64,000 bases of DNA, from contig NC_009659.1 in NCBI RefSeq assembly GCF_000013625.1, positions 806,001-870,000 on the forward strand. Reading direction: 5' to 3'. Both the position numbers and the translations under genes were made by a program. Below the pieces are notes generated by a model that was not told the DNA's origin, searched no databases, and worked only from the letters and a program-made list of their open reading frames with translations. Positions 1-8,192 of this stretch are shown here, in pieces. The stretch comes from Janthinobacterium sp. Marseille. Lineage in GTDB: Bacteria; Pseudomonadota; Gammaproteobacteria; Burkholderiales; Burkholderiaceae_D. Each line of letters begins with the position of its first letter. The stretch's first letter is position 1.

Positions 1-304
1 AACATCGGAAGTGTCTGCATTCTAATGAAAAAAGGCAATCTCCACCTTTTATCCTATCCATCATGCCGGGCGAAACCGCCAAATTGTTAAATATAGTTAG
101 ATCCACCACGCATTTCTGGCACTTTTTTGTTAAAAGCGTTCAAATGTATCTGGTTTGACAAATTGCCGACAAGTATTTGTGGTTGTCGGCCTGCCGCCTG
201 CCCATCCAGATGGCGCTGCAGCGGATTTTATCAATGCATAAATGTTGCATGGTAGTGGATTACCCCGGTCTGCGCCTAGCCTGCGCTCCCTCAACAACTA
301 GTCG
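1..304. other. Intergenic region at left window edge
   Basis: No convincing gene is seen in these 304 bases. The stretch is more AT-rich than its neighbours. It holds a TTGACA hexamer at 155-160 and, just after it, a perfect 8-bp inverted repeat (165-190, listed separately). No good -10 box stands 16-18 bp from the TTGACA, so a sigma-70 promoter is only weakly supported. This is probably the promoter region of the receiver-like gene that starts at 305. Confidence 0.4.
165..190. repeat. 8-bp perfect inverted repeat, possible operator or hairpin
   Basis: The arms GCCGACAA (165-172) and TTGTCGGC (183-190) are perfect reverse complements around a 10-nt spacer, 115 bp ahead of the first gene. There is no T-run after it, so it is not a classical terminator. 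An operator is equally possible. Confidence 0.45.
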
Positions 305-1135
305 ATGTCAGCTAACAGTATTCCTTTTGCGGTACGCCTGATTGGCTTCAAGCCTCAGGAAATCGAAATTTTCGATGCCACATTTGCCCTGGACCAAGGC
401 AAGGGATATGGCTATGTCCGCCTGTCGGAAGACAATTTGCAAGACCCCGATTTATACATCGCCAATGCCGAAGAATTGAAGGCATTGGTGGCTTTATCCG
501 ATTTGCGCCCCAGTGATGTGCGGCCGGCCTTGCTGGTGGGTACATCCAGCGTCGCCTTGCCGTATCCGAGCGTGGAACGCCCGATCCGCTGGCATCGCCT
601 GTTCGATGCACTGGATAAGCTGATAGAGAAACGGGCCGACGCCTTGTCGCGCCTGGAAGCTTCGGATGTGGTCGCCGTGCCCGAACGCCGGCGGCGCGAT
701 CGCGTCGATATCGACCTGACCGACCCGGCTGAATACCAGCGCATGCGTACCGAGTTGCCGCATGGCGGCGCGGTCCTGGTGATAGACAAGACACCGGCCT
801 TCCGCGATTACATTGCCGAATTATTGTTGCGCAACAAGACCGAAGTCCTGTGGGCCAGCAGCGAAGCCGAAGCCGAGGGTGCGTGCGCGCGCCAGCGCGT
901 GGCGGTGGTTGTGGTGAATACCTCGATGGCGGAAATCAATCCGTATCGCCTGTGCCAGACGGTGAAGGCGATACGCCCATCCGACCGTACCTCGGTTATT
1001 TTCCTGGTGAGCAAGAGCAGTGGTTACGATGCCGAGCTGGCACGCCAGGCCGGTTCAGACGGCTTCCTGACCAAGCCGGTGGCGGCCCATCATTTCATTA
1101 GCGCGCTCAAGAAATTCATGCATCTGCCGCGCTAG
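305..1135 (+). CDS. Tandem receiver-like protein with pseudo-receiver C-terminal domain
   Basis: This 276-residue protein has no recognisable output domain. Residues about 155-276 fit a CheY-type receiver: D161 after strand 1, S236 at the end of strand 4 and K257 in 'GFLTKPV'. The position that normally holds the phosphorylated Asp reads 'VVVVNTSM', so N205 replaces it. Residues about 1-112 end in 'ERPIRWHRLFDALDKLI', which resembles the last strand and helix of a second, more degraded receiver; that reading is inference. No histidine kinase lies nearby. A phosphorylation-independent signalling or scaffold role fits better than a standard response regulator. The start follows a long leader with no competing in-frame ATG. 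Confidence 0.7.
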   Translation: MSANSIPFAVRLIGFKPQEIEIFDATFALDQGKGYGYVRLSEDNLQDPDLYIANAEELKALVALSDLRPSDVRPALLVGTSSVALPYPSVERPIRWHRLFDALDKLIEKRADALSRLEASDVVAVPERRRRDRVDIDLTDPAEYQRMRTELPHGGAVLVIDKTPAFRDYIAELLLRNKTEVLWASSEAEAEGACARQRVAVVVVNTSMAEINPYRLCQTVKAIRPSDRTSVIFLVSKSSGYDAELARQAGSDGFLTKPVAAHHFISALKKFMHLPR

Positions 1136-1141
1136 CGCAGC

Positions 1142-2311
1142 TTATTTACTGAGCGTGCGCATCCCACGTTCCAGCCCTTCCAGTGTCAGCGGATACATGC
1201 GGTTATCCATTTGTCGACGGATGATGGCAATCGACTGGCGATATTCCCAGATGTGTTCCGGTTCCGGATTGAGCCAGATGTAGTTGGGGAAGGTTTTGGT
1301 AAAGCGCTGAAGCCATTCGGCCCCGGCTTCTTCATTGTGATAATCGACTGCGCCGCCCACCTGCAATATTTCATACGGGCTCATGGTCGCATCACCGACA
1401 AAAATCACCTTGGTATCCGGCGTGTATTTGCGCAGTACATCCCAGGTCGAAAAACGTTCGGTACGCTTGCGCTGGTTATTGCGCCACAGCTGATCGTAGA
1501 CGCAGTTATGGAAGTAATAAAACTCCATATTCTTGAACTCCGCCTTGGCCGCGGAAAACAATTCTTCGGTGCGCTGTATGTGTTCATCCATGGTGCCGCC
1601 GACATCCAGCAGCATCAATACCTTGATATTGTTTTTGCGTTCCGGCTGCATCTTGATATCGAGATAGCCGGCATTGTTCGCGGTCGCACGTACCGTATCG
1701 TCGAGTGAGAATTCATCGGCCGCACCATGACGCGCAAACTTGCGCAGGCGGCGCAAGGCGACCTTGACGTTGCGCGTGCCGATTTCCCTGTCCGCATCGT
1801 AATCGCGGTAAGTGCGTTGTTCCCATACTTTGACGGCAGTGCGGTTGCGGCTTTCACCGCCTATGCGTATGCCTTCCGGATTGGTGCCGCTATTGCCGAA
1901 AGGCGAAGTGCCGCCGGTGCCTATCCACTTGCTGCCGCCTTCGTGTCTTTCCTTCTGTTCTTTCAGCAATTGCTGCAGGCGTTCGGCCAGTTTGTCGTAG
2001 CCGTATTTTTGCAATAGCGCCTGTTCTTCCGGTGACAGCTTGCGCGCGGCATTCTTGAGCAACCAGTCGAGCGGGATGTTGGCGTTTTCTTCAAAGGCGG
2101 TGCTGATGCCTTTGAAGTAGAGGCTGAAGGCGCGGTCGAATTTATCGAAGTTGGCTTCATCCTTGACCAGCGTCAGGCGTGCCAGATAGTAAAAGTCATC
2201 GAAGGAGAGGCTGATGACTTCTTTTTCCAATGCTTCGAGCAGCACCAAAAATTCCTTGATGGAAACAGGAATTTTGGCGTCTTTCAGCATGAAGAAAAAA
2301 TCGATCAGCAC
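1142..2311 (-). CDS. VWA domain-containing CoxE-like protein
   Basis: A 389-residue protein of the CoxE-like von Willebrand A family. The C-terminal half carries a MIDAS-type metal site in the form 'LMLLDVGGTMDEH' (about residue 235), where DxGxT replaces the commoner DxSxS, as is frequent in this branch. The middle (about 125-165) is Gly- and charge-rich and probably a linker. It lies 9 bp downstream of a MoxR-type ATPase on the same strand. This ATPase/VWA pairing is typical of chaperone-like modules that mature or remodel metal enzymes or envelope complexes. The substrate here cannot be read from the neighbours. Confidence 0.85.
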   Translation of the reverse strand: MLIDFFFMLKDAKIPVSIKEFLVLLEALEKEVISLSFDDFYYLARLTLVKDEANFDKFDRAFSLYFKGISTAFEENANIPLDWLLKNAARKLSPEEQALLQKYGYDKLAERLQQLLKEQKERHEGGSKWIGTGGTSPFGNSGTNPEGIRIGGESRNRTAVKVWEQRTYRDYDADREIGTRNVKVALRRLRKFARHGAADEFSLDDTVRATANNAGYLDIKMQPERKNNIKVLMLLDVGGTMDEHIQRTEELFSAAKAEFKNMEFYYFHNCVYDQLWRNNQRKRTERFSTWDVLRKYTPDTKVIFVGDATMSPYEILQVGGAVDYHNEEAGAEWLQRFTKTFPNYIWLNPEPEHIWEYRQSIAIIRRQMDNRMYPLTLEGLERGMRTLSK

Positions 2312-2320
2312 AATTTATCC

Positions 2321-3175
2321 TCAGCGATTGGTACGCGACATGAAGACCAGGCGTTCGAACAGATTGATGTCCTGTTCGTTTTTCAGCAATGCACCGTGCA
2401 ATGGCGGCACGATGGTTTTATCGTCCTGGCTGCGCAGCGCTTCCGGTGGGATGTCTTCCGCCAGCAAGAGTTTCAGCCAATCCAGCAATTCCGAGGTGGA
2501 AGGTTTCTTCTTTAAACCGCTGACTTCGCGTATCTGGTAAAACACTTCGAGTGCCTTGGCCAGCAATTCGCGCTTCAGGTTCGGGAAGTGCACGGCGACA
2601 ATTTGCTCCATCGTGTCGCGGTCGGGAAACTTGATGTAATGGAAGAAGCAGCGGCGCAGGAAGGCGTCCGGCAGTTCCTTTTCGTTATTCGATGTAATAA
2701 TGACGAGCGGGCGATGTTTGGCTTTGACCATTTCGCGCGTTTCGTACACATAGAATTCCATGCGATCGAGTTCGCGCAGCAAATCGTTGGGAAACTCGAT
2801 ATCCGCCTTGTCGATTTCATCAATCAGCAAAACAACTTGTTGGTCGGCGGCAAATGCCTGCCACAATACGCCCTTGACGATATAGTTGCCGATGGTCTTG
2901 ACGCGCTCGTCGCCGAGCTGCGAATCGCGCAGGCGCGACACGGCATCGTATTCGTACAGGCCTTGCTGGGCTTTCGTGGTGGATTTGATATGCCATTGCA
3001 GCAGCGGCATGCCGAGCGCGGCGGCCACTTCTTCGGCCAGCATGGTTTTGCCGGTGCCCGGTTCACCCTTGATCAGTAGCGGACGTTGCAAGGTGAGGGC
3101 GGCGTTGACGGCCAGCTTCAGGTCGCCGGTGGTGACATAGCTCTGGGAACCTTCGAAGCGTGTTTCTTGTCGCAT
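2321..3175 (-). CDS. MoxR-family AAA+ ATPase
   Basis: A 284-residue AAA+ ATPase of the MoxR type. Walker A is 'GEPGTGKTML' (about 37-46), Walker B is 'VLLIDEIDKAD' (about 115-125), and sensor 1 is in the 'VIITSNNEKELPDAF' stretch. The length fits single-domain MoxR proteins. It is the promoter-proximal gene of a two-gene operon with the VWA protein that follows after 9 bp. By family knowledge such ATPases act with the VWA partner in assembly or metal insertion. The actual client is unknown. Confidence 0.88.
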   Translation of the reverse strand: MRQETRFEGSQSYVTTGDLKLAVNAALTLQRPLLIKGEPGTGKTMLAEEVAAALGMPLLQWHIKSTTKAQQGLYEYDAVSRLRDSQLGDERVKTIGNYIVKGVLWQAFAADQQVVLLIDEIDKADIEFPNDLLRELDRMEFYVYETREMVKAKHRPLVIITSNNEKELPDAFLRRCFFHYIKFPDRDTMEQIVAVHFPNLKRELLAKALEVFYQIREVSGLKKKPSTSELLDWLKLLLAEDIPPEALRSQDDKTIVPPLHGALLKNEQDINLFERLVFMSRTNR

Positions 3176-3290
3176 GGCGGTGTCATTAAAATGAAAAGAA
3201 ATCGGAGTATAAGCGAGAAAAGGTTTGTGAATGCAGAGCGGCTATAGCAGCTGATACGCTTCAGAATAGCCTCTCCTTACAATAAATATA

Positions 3291-5429
3291 ATGAAAATCT
3301 CTTTCCTCAGAATCTTCGCAGTGTGGCGCAGATTCCGCCGCGGTGCATTGCGGCACCACGCCGATAATGCGCGTTACCTGCAACAAATCGAACCGCTGGC
3401 GCGCCGCGCCGATCCGAACGCTACATGGCATGCGCGCGCCAATTGGATGATAGACCTGGCCGACTGGATCCGTCGCGAGCCCAAGGTGTCGCTGCTGGAT
3501 GAAGACGAGTGGAGCCGCATCAAGACCTTGCGCATCCGCTATATGCTGGATTGGCTGGATGAAAATCGTGAGGTGCGGCAAACGGTGCAGGCCACTTTGC
3601 GCAAAACCTTGCGTGAAGCCACCGGTCCGGAATTGTTTTCGGCGACCGGCTTGCCGCGTGAATCGGCTTTCTTTTCCGAACTGTCGGAACGGGTAGTCAA
3701 GCATGTGTTGCCACCGCCCTTGGGACAGCACGATTTGTCGACGCTGTTTACTGCCATGTTCCCGGATGAGTCGGATGCCGAGTGGCTGCTGGAGCTCGAT
3801 CCAAAAACCTTGTCCCGGCTGTGGAAGCTGGGCGCCGATGACGGCATCGCCCACGGTTACCGCAAGCAGATAGATGAAGCGATGCTTTACCTGGTGACGA
3901 TGGTGATTGCGATCGGTATCAGCCCTGCATTCCGCCAACGCCTGGAACCACGCATGCCCTTGCTGGCGACGCCTTTCATGGCCTTGCGTCGCGAACTGGA
4001 AAACTACCTGATGACCAGCGAGCGTGATGAAGGCGCCTTGCGCAGCGTGCGCATGCTGATCGCGGTGTGCCAGGCGCAGACCGACAAGATTTATGCGCAT
4101 CTGGATGAATACGGTGTGTCGGTTGGCCTGGTCTATAACGTCGAACGGATGCGAGCTCAGTTGACGCGTGTTGCGCGCCTGCTGGACTTGCGCAATACCT
4201 CGCATGTGGAAGAGGGCTCGGGCCAGGTGCAGGCGGTGCTGGTCGACCTCATCATTGCGCATCATCGTCGTTCATCGGTGCGTGAATTGGTCAATCGCAG
4301 TTTTTCGCTGCTGGCGCGCAAGATGGTCGAGCGTAATGCCAACCACGGCGAGCATTACATTGCCAGTGATCGCAGCGAATACCGCGCGATGCTGAAAGCC
4401 GCTTTGCTCGGCGGTTTCATTACCGCATTCACCGCATTGGCGAAAGTCGGCATTACCGGCCTGGGCCTCGCCCACTTTTTCGAAGGTGCTTTCCTCTCCG
4501 TCAATTACGCGGTGAGCTTTTTGATCATCACCGCGATCGGCGGTGTACTGGCGACCAAGCAACCGGCAGTAACGGCACCGGCGCTGGCAGCGCAGATGGG
4601 CGAGCTGGAAACGGTCGAAGGTCTGCGCGAGTTGCTGGCAAAGATCGCGGCCTTGCTGCGTTCGCAGGCCGCCGCGGTATTCGGTAACTTGCTGGCGGTG
4701 GCGCCGGTCATCGTGGCGCTGTCCTTTGCCTTCCTGTTTATCACCGGTAAGCCGGTCATGAATGCGGACAAGGCGCATGCCGCGATAGCCTCGCTTTCCT
4801 TCGTCGGCGTCACGCCCTTGTTCGCCGCCTTTACCGGCATCCTGCTTTGGCTTGCCAGCCTGATTTCCGGCTTCGCCGATAACTGGTTTGCCCTGCGCCG
4901 CCTGAAGGAATCGATCGCGCATCACCGCCGCATGGTGCATGCGCTGGGTGCCGCACGGGCACAGCGCTGGGCCGACTGGCTGGAGCACAATATCTCCGGC
5001 ATCGTCGCCAACGTTTCGCTGGCTATCCTGCTCGGCATGGTGCCGGTGATTGCGCATTTCTTTGGTTTGCCGCTGGATGTGCGACATGTGACCTTGTCCA
5101 CCGCGACACTGGCGGCAGCGGTCAGTACGCTGGGTTGGGAAGTCATGGCGACGCCACAGTTCTGGCTGGCTTGCGTCGGCATTGCGGCAATCGGTTTGCT
5201 CAATGTGGGCGTGGCTTTCGCCTGTGCTCTGGCGCTGGCATTGCGTGCCCGTGACGTGCCGAAACGGGTGCGCCGCCTGGTGTTCCGCGCCATGCTGCGA
5301 CGCTTCACTTTGACGCCGTATATCTTCTTCTGGCCGATGCAGCCGGAAGCCGCGGCCCCGGCCGCGCAGCTGGAAAACCCCGCCGAAAAAGACGAAGAAC
5401 AAGCAGCGGCGCGGGTTCGCGACGAGTAG
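3291..5429 (+). CDS. Gcr-family polytopic protein (annotated in databases as site-specific recombinase)
   Basis: The 712-residue protein resembles the family historically labelled 'site-specific recombinase' (Gcr, COG4389). What is visible does not look like a recombinase. The first ~360 residues are soluble, helical and rich in Arg and Leu. The second half shows about six hydrophobic segments, for example 'AVSFLIITAIGGVLA', 'LLAVAPVIVALSFAFLFI' and 'LACVGIAAIGLLNVGVAFA', and ends in an Ala/Glu-rich tail. I see no serine- or tyrosine-recombinase catalytic motif. It stands alone between the divergent moxR gene and the cytochromes. It is an inner-membrane protein of unknown function; the inherited name is doubtful. 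Confidence 0.8.
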   Translation: MKISFLRIFAVWRRFRRGALRHHADNARYLQQIEPLARRADPNATWHARANWMIDLADWIRREPKVSLLDEDEWSRIKTLRIRYMLDWLDENREVRQTVQATLRKTLREATGPELFSATGLPRESAFFSELSERVVKHVLPPPLGQHDLSTLFTAMFPDESDAEWLLELDPKTLSRLWKLGADDGIAHGYRKQIDEAMLYLVTMVIAIGISPAFRQRLEPRMPLLATPFMALRRELENYLMTSERDEGALRSVRMLIAVCQAQTDKIYAHLDEYGVSVGLVYNVERMRAQLTRVARLLDLRNTSHVEEGSGQVQAVLVDLIIAHHRRSSVRELVNRSFSLLARKMVERNANHGEHYIASDRSEYRAMLKAALLGGFITAFTALAKVGITGLGLAHFFEGAFLSVNYAVSFLIITAIGGVLATKQPAVTAPALAAQMGELETVEGLRELLAKIAALLRSQAAAVFGNLLAVAPVIVALSFAFLFITGKPVMNADKAHAAIASLSFVGVTPLFAAFTGILLWLASLISGFADNWFALRRLKESIAHHRRMVHALGAARAQRWADWLEHNISGIVANVSLAILLGMVPVIAHFFGLPLDVRHVTLSTATLAAAVSTLGWEVMATPQFWLACVGIAAIGLLNVGVAFACALALALRARDVPKRVRRLVFRAMLRRFTLTPYIFFWPMQPEAAAPAAQLENPAEKDEEQAAARVRDE

Positions 5430-5450
5430 TGTGGCGCTTTGTCGGATACT

Positions 5451-5478
5451 GTCCACGCTGCAGGAATTCAGCGTGGAC
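5451..5478. repeat. 10-bp stem-loop after the Gcr-family gene
   Basis: GTCCACGCTG (5451-5460) pairs perfectly with CAGCGTGGAC (5469-5478) around an 8-nt loop, 21 bp after the stop codon. No T-run follows. It may stabilise or end the upstream transcript, or be a dispersed palindromic repeat. Confidence 0.5.
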
Positions 5479-5600
5479 GCTCCCACAGTCTTGGGGTAGA
5501 ATCGAGCGGTTTTGGTGTGGCGAAGTAATAATTTCACTATATAAAAAGCTGTCCGCAGCCACGCCACCCGCAGGTTTCGTCTCACTTATCCATAGCTATC

Positions 5601-5921
5601 ATGAAAAAACTATTTGCGCTTCTCGCGCTCGCGGGTGTGGCTCACATCACTACCGCAGCGGAAATCGTTGGTGACGCTAAGGCGGGTGCCAACAAGGTGT
5701 CGATGTGTATCGGATGCCATGGCATTCCAGGATACAAGGCGACGTTTCCTGAGGTATACCAAGTTCCGATGATAGGTGGACAGTCGGATAAATATATTGC
5801 GGCTGCCTTGCACGCATATAAAAAGGGTGACCGTAATCATCCATCCATGCGCGGTATCGCAGAGAGCCTGTCGGATCAGGACATCGCTGACGTCGCTGCT
5901 TACTACTCGCAGCAGAAATAA
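5601..5921 (+). CDS. Small periplasmic c-type cytochrome
   Basis: A 106-residue protein with a signal peptide (MKKLFALLALAGVAHITTAA, residues 1-20) and one haem-attachment site 'CIGCH' near residue 37. The likely axial Met is in 'HPSMRG' near residue 83. Size and the 'DIADVAAYYSQQK' ending fit the c553/c4 single-haem class. It acts as an electron carrier in the periplasm. A second cytochrome of the same type follows after 11 bp, so the two are cotranscribed. No oxidase or dehydrogenase gene is adjacent, so the redox partner is unknown. Confidence 0.88.
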   Translation: MKKLFALLALAGVAHITTAAEIVGDAKAGANKVSMCIGCHGIPGYKATFPEVYQVPMIGGQSDKYIAAALHAYKKGDRNHPSMRGIAESLSDQDIADVAAYYSQQK

Positions 5922-5932
5922 GGGGAGCCACC

Positions 5933-6286
5933 ATGAAAAAAATCATCTCATTGGCGATCCTTTCCCTGTCCGCAGCCGTGTCACTGAACGCTTCGGCTGA
6001 CAGTAAAATCGATGCAGGCAAGGCTGCAGTCACCAAATTCAATTGCGCATCCTGCCACGGCGCTGACTTCAAGACTCCTATTGATCCTGCCTATCCTATC
6101 CTGGCCGGCCAACACAAGGATTACCTGAAGCATGCACTGGTGTCGTACAAGCGCGGCAATAAAGCGTCGAATGGTCGCAGCAATCCGATCATGGAACCAC
6201 TGGCCAAACAATTGTCGAGCCAGGATATCGAAAACATCGCGGCTTATCTGCATAGCCTGCCGACCAATCTGGTACTGCGCAAGTAA
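5933..6286 (+). CDS. Small periplasmic c-type cytochrome, second of pair
   Basis: A 117-residue protein with a signal peptide cleaved after 'LNASA' (about residue 22) and a single 'CASCH' haem site near residue 39. A likely axial Met is in 'NPIMEPLA'. It resembles the preceding cytochrome in fold and spacing ('DIENIAAYLHSLP' near the end), suggesting old tandem duplication. A good ribosome site (AGGGGAG) precedes the ATG. A strong terminator at 6303-6331 closes the two-gene unit. Confidence 0.88.
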   Translation: MKKIISLAILSLSAAVSLNASADSKIDAGKAAVTKFNCASCHGADFKTPIDPAYPILAGQHKDYLKHALVSYKRGNKASNGRSNPIMEPLAKQLSSQDIENIAAYLHSLPTNLVLRK

Positions 6287-6302
6287 GCACTTGGCGCCCA
6301 AT

Positions 6303-6331
6303 AAAAAAGCCACGCTCAGCGTGGCTTTTTT
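6303..6331. terminator. Rho-independent terminator, bidirectional
   Basis: The stem GCCACGC / GCGTGGC (6309-6325) with a 3-nt loop is flanked by A6 on the left and T6 on the right. It can terminate the cytochrome pair from the left and the convergent DUF1841 gene from the right. Confidence 0.9.
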
Positions 6332-6349
6332 CATTTCAGCTCCGGCTGA

Positions 6350-6772
6350 TCAGCGGCGCTTGATACATTCGATATAGGCGGCACCATCCGGCGGCAAGCC
6401 GCTGCGCTGCGAGCTCCAGATCATTTCACCCAGGCATTCCATGATGTGATGATGTGCTTCGTGCTCGGAATCGAGGCGACGTGCCAGGCCGGTATAGGCG
6501 GCGCGTATGCCGGGCGGCTGGTCGATCGAGATTTGTTCGGCAATCGACAGGTGCATCGACAGGTGCAGGAAAGGGTTGGCCTGGCCCGACTCTACCGAGT
6601 AATCCTGTGCCAGTGCGGTTTCGACATCGGTCAGCGCATCCGCGTATTCCGGGTGCTGAATGATCCAGTCGCGCGCGATTGCTTCGAGTGGCGTGAGGAT
6701 TTCATTGGCACGCTGTTTGCGGAAGGTTTCGCAGAAAAAACGGCGTACATCGTGTTGTGAAGGTGTAAACAT
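6350..6772 (-). CDS. DUF1841 family protein
   Basis: A 140-residue soluble protein recognised by its opening ('MFTPSQHDVRRFFCETF') and by the central 'NPFLHLSMHLSIAEQISID' stretch typical of DUF1841, a family common in beta- and gammaproteobacteria. The 'HHHIMECLGEMIW' segment near the C-terminus is His-rich and could bind metal, but this is inference. It is transcribed alone toward the shared terminator at 6303-6331. No function is established. Confidence 0.85.
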   Translation of the reverse strand: MFTPSQHDVRRFFCETFRKQRANEILTPLEAIARDWIIQHPEYADALTDVETALAQDYSVESGQANPFLHLSMHLSIAEQISIDQPPGIRAAYTGLARRLDSEHEAHHHIMECLGEMIWSSQRSGLPPDGAAYIECIKRR

Positions 6773-6940
6773 TGGAGTTCTGGAGCTGCTTAAAGGCCGG
6801 ACATTGGGTACAGATCGTCATTGTACGTGGCTTGGCGCTGAACTGCTGGCCGTGTTTCGGATAACATATCGCCTAATTGCCTATTAGCGATATTGCCTTA
6901 CCAGGGCATGTCTTTTGAAAATCTGAAAATGAAAGTCGCC

Positions 6941-7525
6941 ATGTTGAACCAGGAAGCGCTCGATACCCTCTTTACCAAAGCCCACACCAATACCGTCTGG
7001 CAGGATAAACCAGTGACCAACGGTCAATTGCGTGAAATCTATGAATTGATGAAATGGGCACCGACCTCGATGAATTCGCAACCGGCCCGCATTGCCTTCA
7101 TCAAATCACCGGAAGCAAAACAGAAACTGGCGGCATGCGTTTCCGCCGGTAATGTGCAAAAAGTATTGACCGCGCCTATCACCGCCATTATCGGTATGGA
7201 CATGGCCTTCCCGCGCAAGATGCCGCAACTGTTTCCGCACATGGATGCGCAGGCATTGTTTGCCGCCAATGAAAAATTGACCGAAGAAACGGCTTTCCGC
7301 AACTCATCGCTGCAAGGTGCTTACTTCATCATGGCGGCACGTGCGATCGGCCTGGATTGCGGTCCGATGTCCGGCTTCGATGCTGCCAAGGTGAATGAAG
7401 CTTTCTTTGTCGGCACCAAGGTGCAAGCCAATTTCATTTGCAGCATCGGCTACGGCGACCACGAAAAAATCAAACCACGCCTGCCGCGCCTGACATTTGA
7501 AGCGGCTTGCGCGATCGTGCTGTAA
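6941..7525 (+). CDS. RutE-like nitroreductase / malonic semialdehyde reductase family
   Basis: An FMN-dependent nitroreductase-fold protein of 194 residues from the ATG at 6941. In-frame ATGs at 6893, 6908 and 6929 would add up to 16 residues; 6941 matches where RutE-type proteins begin. Diagnostic stretches are 'MKWAPTSMNSQPARI', 'AEETAFRNSS'-like 'TEETAFRNSSLQGAYFI' and 'LDCGPMSGFDAAKV'. RutE reduces malonic semialdehyde in uracil catabolism, but no other rut gene is here. A general quinone or semialdehyde reductase role is just as likely. Confidence 0.85.
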   Translation: MLNQEALDTLFTKAHTNTVWQDKPVTNGQLREIYELMKWAPTSMNSQPARIAFIKSPEAKQKLAACVSAGNVQKVLTAPITAIIGMDMAFPRKMPQLFPHMDAQALFAANEKLTEETAFRNSSLQGAYFIMAARAIGLDCGPMSGFDAAKVNEAFFVGTKVQANFICSIGYGDHEKIKPRLPRLTFEAACAIVL

Positions 7526-7541
7526 TAGCAGCGGCCGGGGC

Positions 7542-8192
7542 TTACACGCCCTTGGCCGGTAGCGGCGTCTTGGACTTGTATTCGCACAAGTCGGCGATCA
7601 CGCAATTCCAGCATTTCGGTGTGCGGGCGATACAGGTGTAACGTCCGTGCAGGATCAGCCAGTGATGGGCATCCTGCTGGAATTCCGGTGCGACAAACTT
7701 CATCAATTTCTGTTCGACGATATCGACGTTTTTGCCCGGTGCCAGGCCGGTGCGATTCGAGACACGGAAGATATGCGTGTCGACCGCAATCGTTGCTTCG
7801 CCGAATGCGGTATTCATCACCACGTTGGCGGTCTTGCGTCCAACCCCCGGCAATGCTTCCAGTTCTTCGCGCGTACGCGGCACTTCACCACCATGTTCGG
7901 CGATGAGGATGCGGCAGGTTTCGATCACATTCTTGGCCTTGGTACGGTACAGGCCTATGGTTTGAATGTAGGGAATCAGGCCATCGACGCCGAGTGCATA
8001 AATCTTCTTGGGTGTGCCGGCATGCGGGTACAGCTTGCGCGTCGCCTTATTGACCGAGACATCGGTGGCCTGTGCCGACAGCAGGACAGCGATCAGCAAC
8101 TGGAACGGGGTCTGGTATTCGAGTTCGGTAGTGGGGTGCGGATTGGCAGCGCGTAGTCGGTTGAAAATTTCGCGTCGTTTTTCTGCATTCAT
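7542..8192 (-). CDS. nth: Endonuclease III (DNA glycosylase/AP lyase)
   Basis: A 216-residue HhH-GPD base-excision repair enzyme that removes oxidised pyrimidines and cuts AP sites. The helix-hairpin-helix with the catalytic Lys reads 'LPGVGRKTANVV' (about 113-124), and the catalytic Asp is in 'VDTHIFRVSNR'. The C-terminal cluster loop has the C-x6-C-x2-C-x5-C spacing of the [4Fe-4S] site (about 187-203). It directly follows an RnfB gene with no gap, echoing the rsx/rnf-nth operon of enterobacteria. Confidence 0.96.
   Translation of the reverse strand: MNAEKRREIFNRLRAANPHPTTELEYQTPFQLLIAVLLSAQATDVSVNKATRKLYPHAGTPKKIYALGVDGLIPYIQTIGLYRTKAKNVIETCRILIAEHGGEVPRTREELEALPGVGRKTANVVMNTAFGEATIAVDTHIFRVSNRTGLAPGKNVDIVEQKLMKFVAPEFQQDAHHWLILHGRYTCIARTPKCWNCVIADLCEYKSKTPLPAKGV

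Noticed and set aside
117..134. TGGCAC followed by T-run and TGTT, resembling a sigma-54 promoter
   Set aside because: The -12 element lacks the GC pair and the spacing is one base short.
3261..4265. Long open frame on the minus strand opposite the Gcr-family gene
   Set aside because: It lies wholly opposite a well-supported gene, has a Gln/His/Arg-rich composition typical of antisense frames and no recognisable domain.
4272..5585. Second long minus-strand frame (437 codons) opposite the Gcr-family gene
   Set aside because: Same reasons: antisense codon bias with many His, Arg and Gln and no family similarity.
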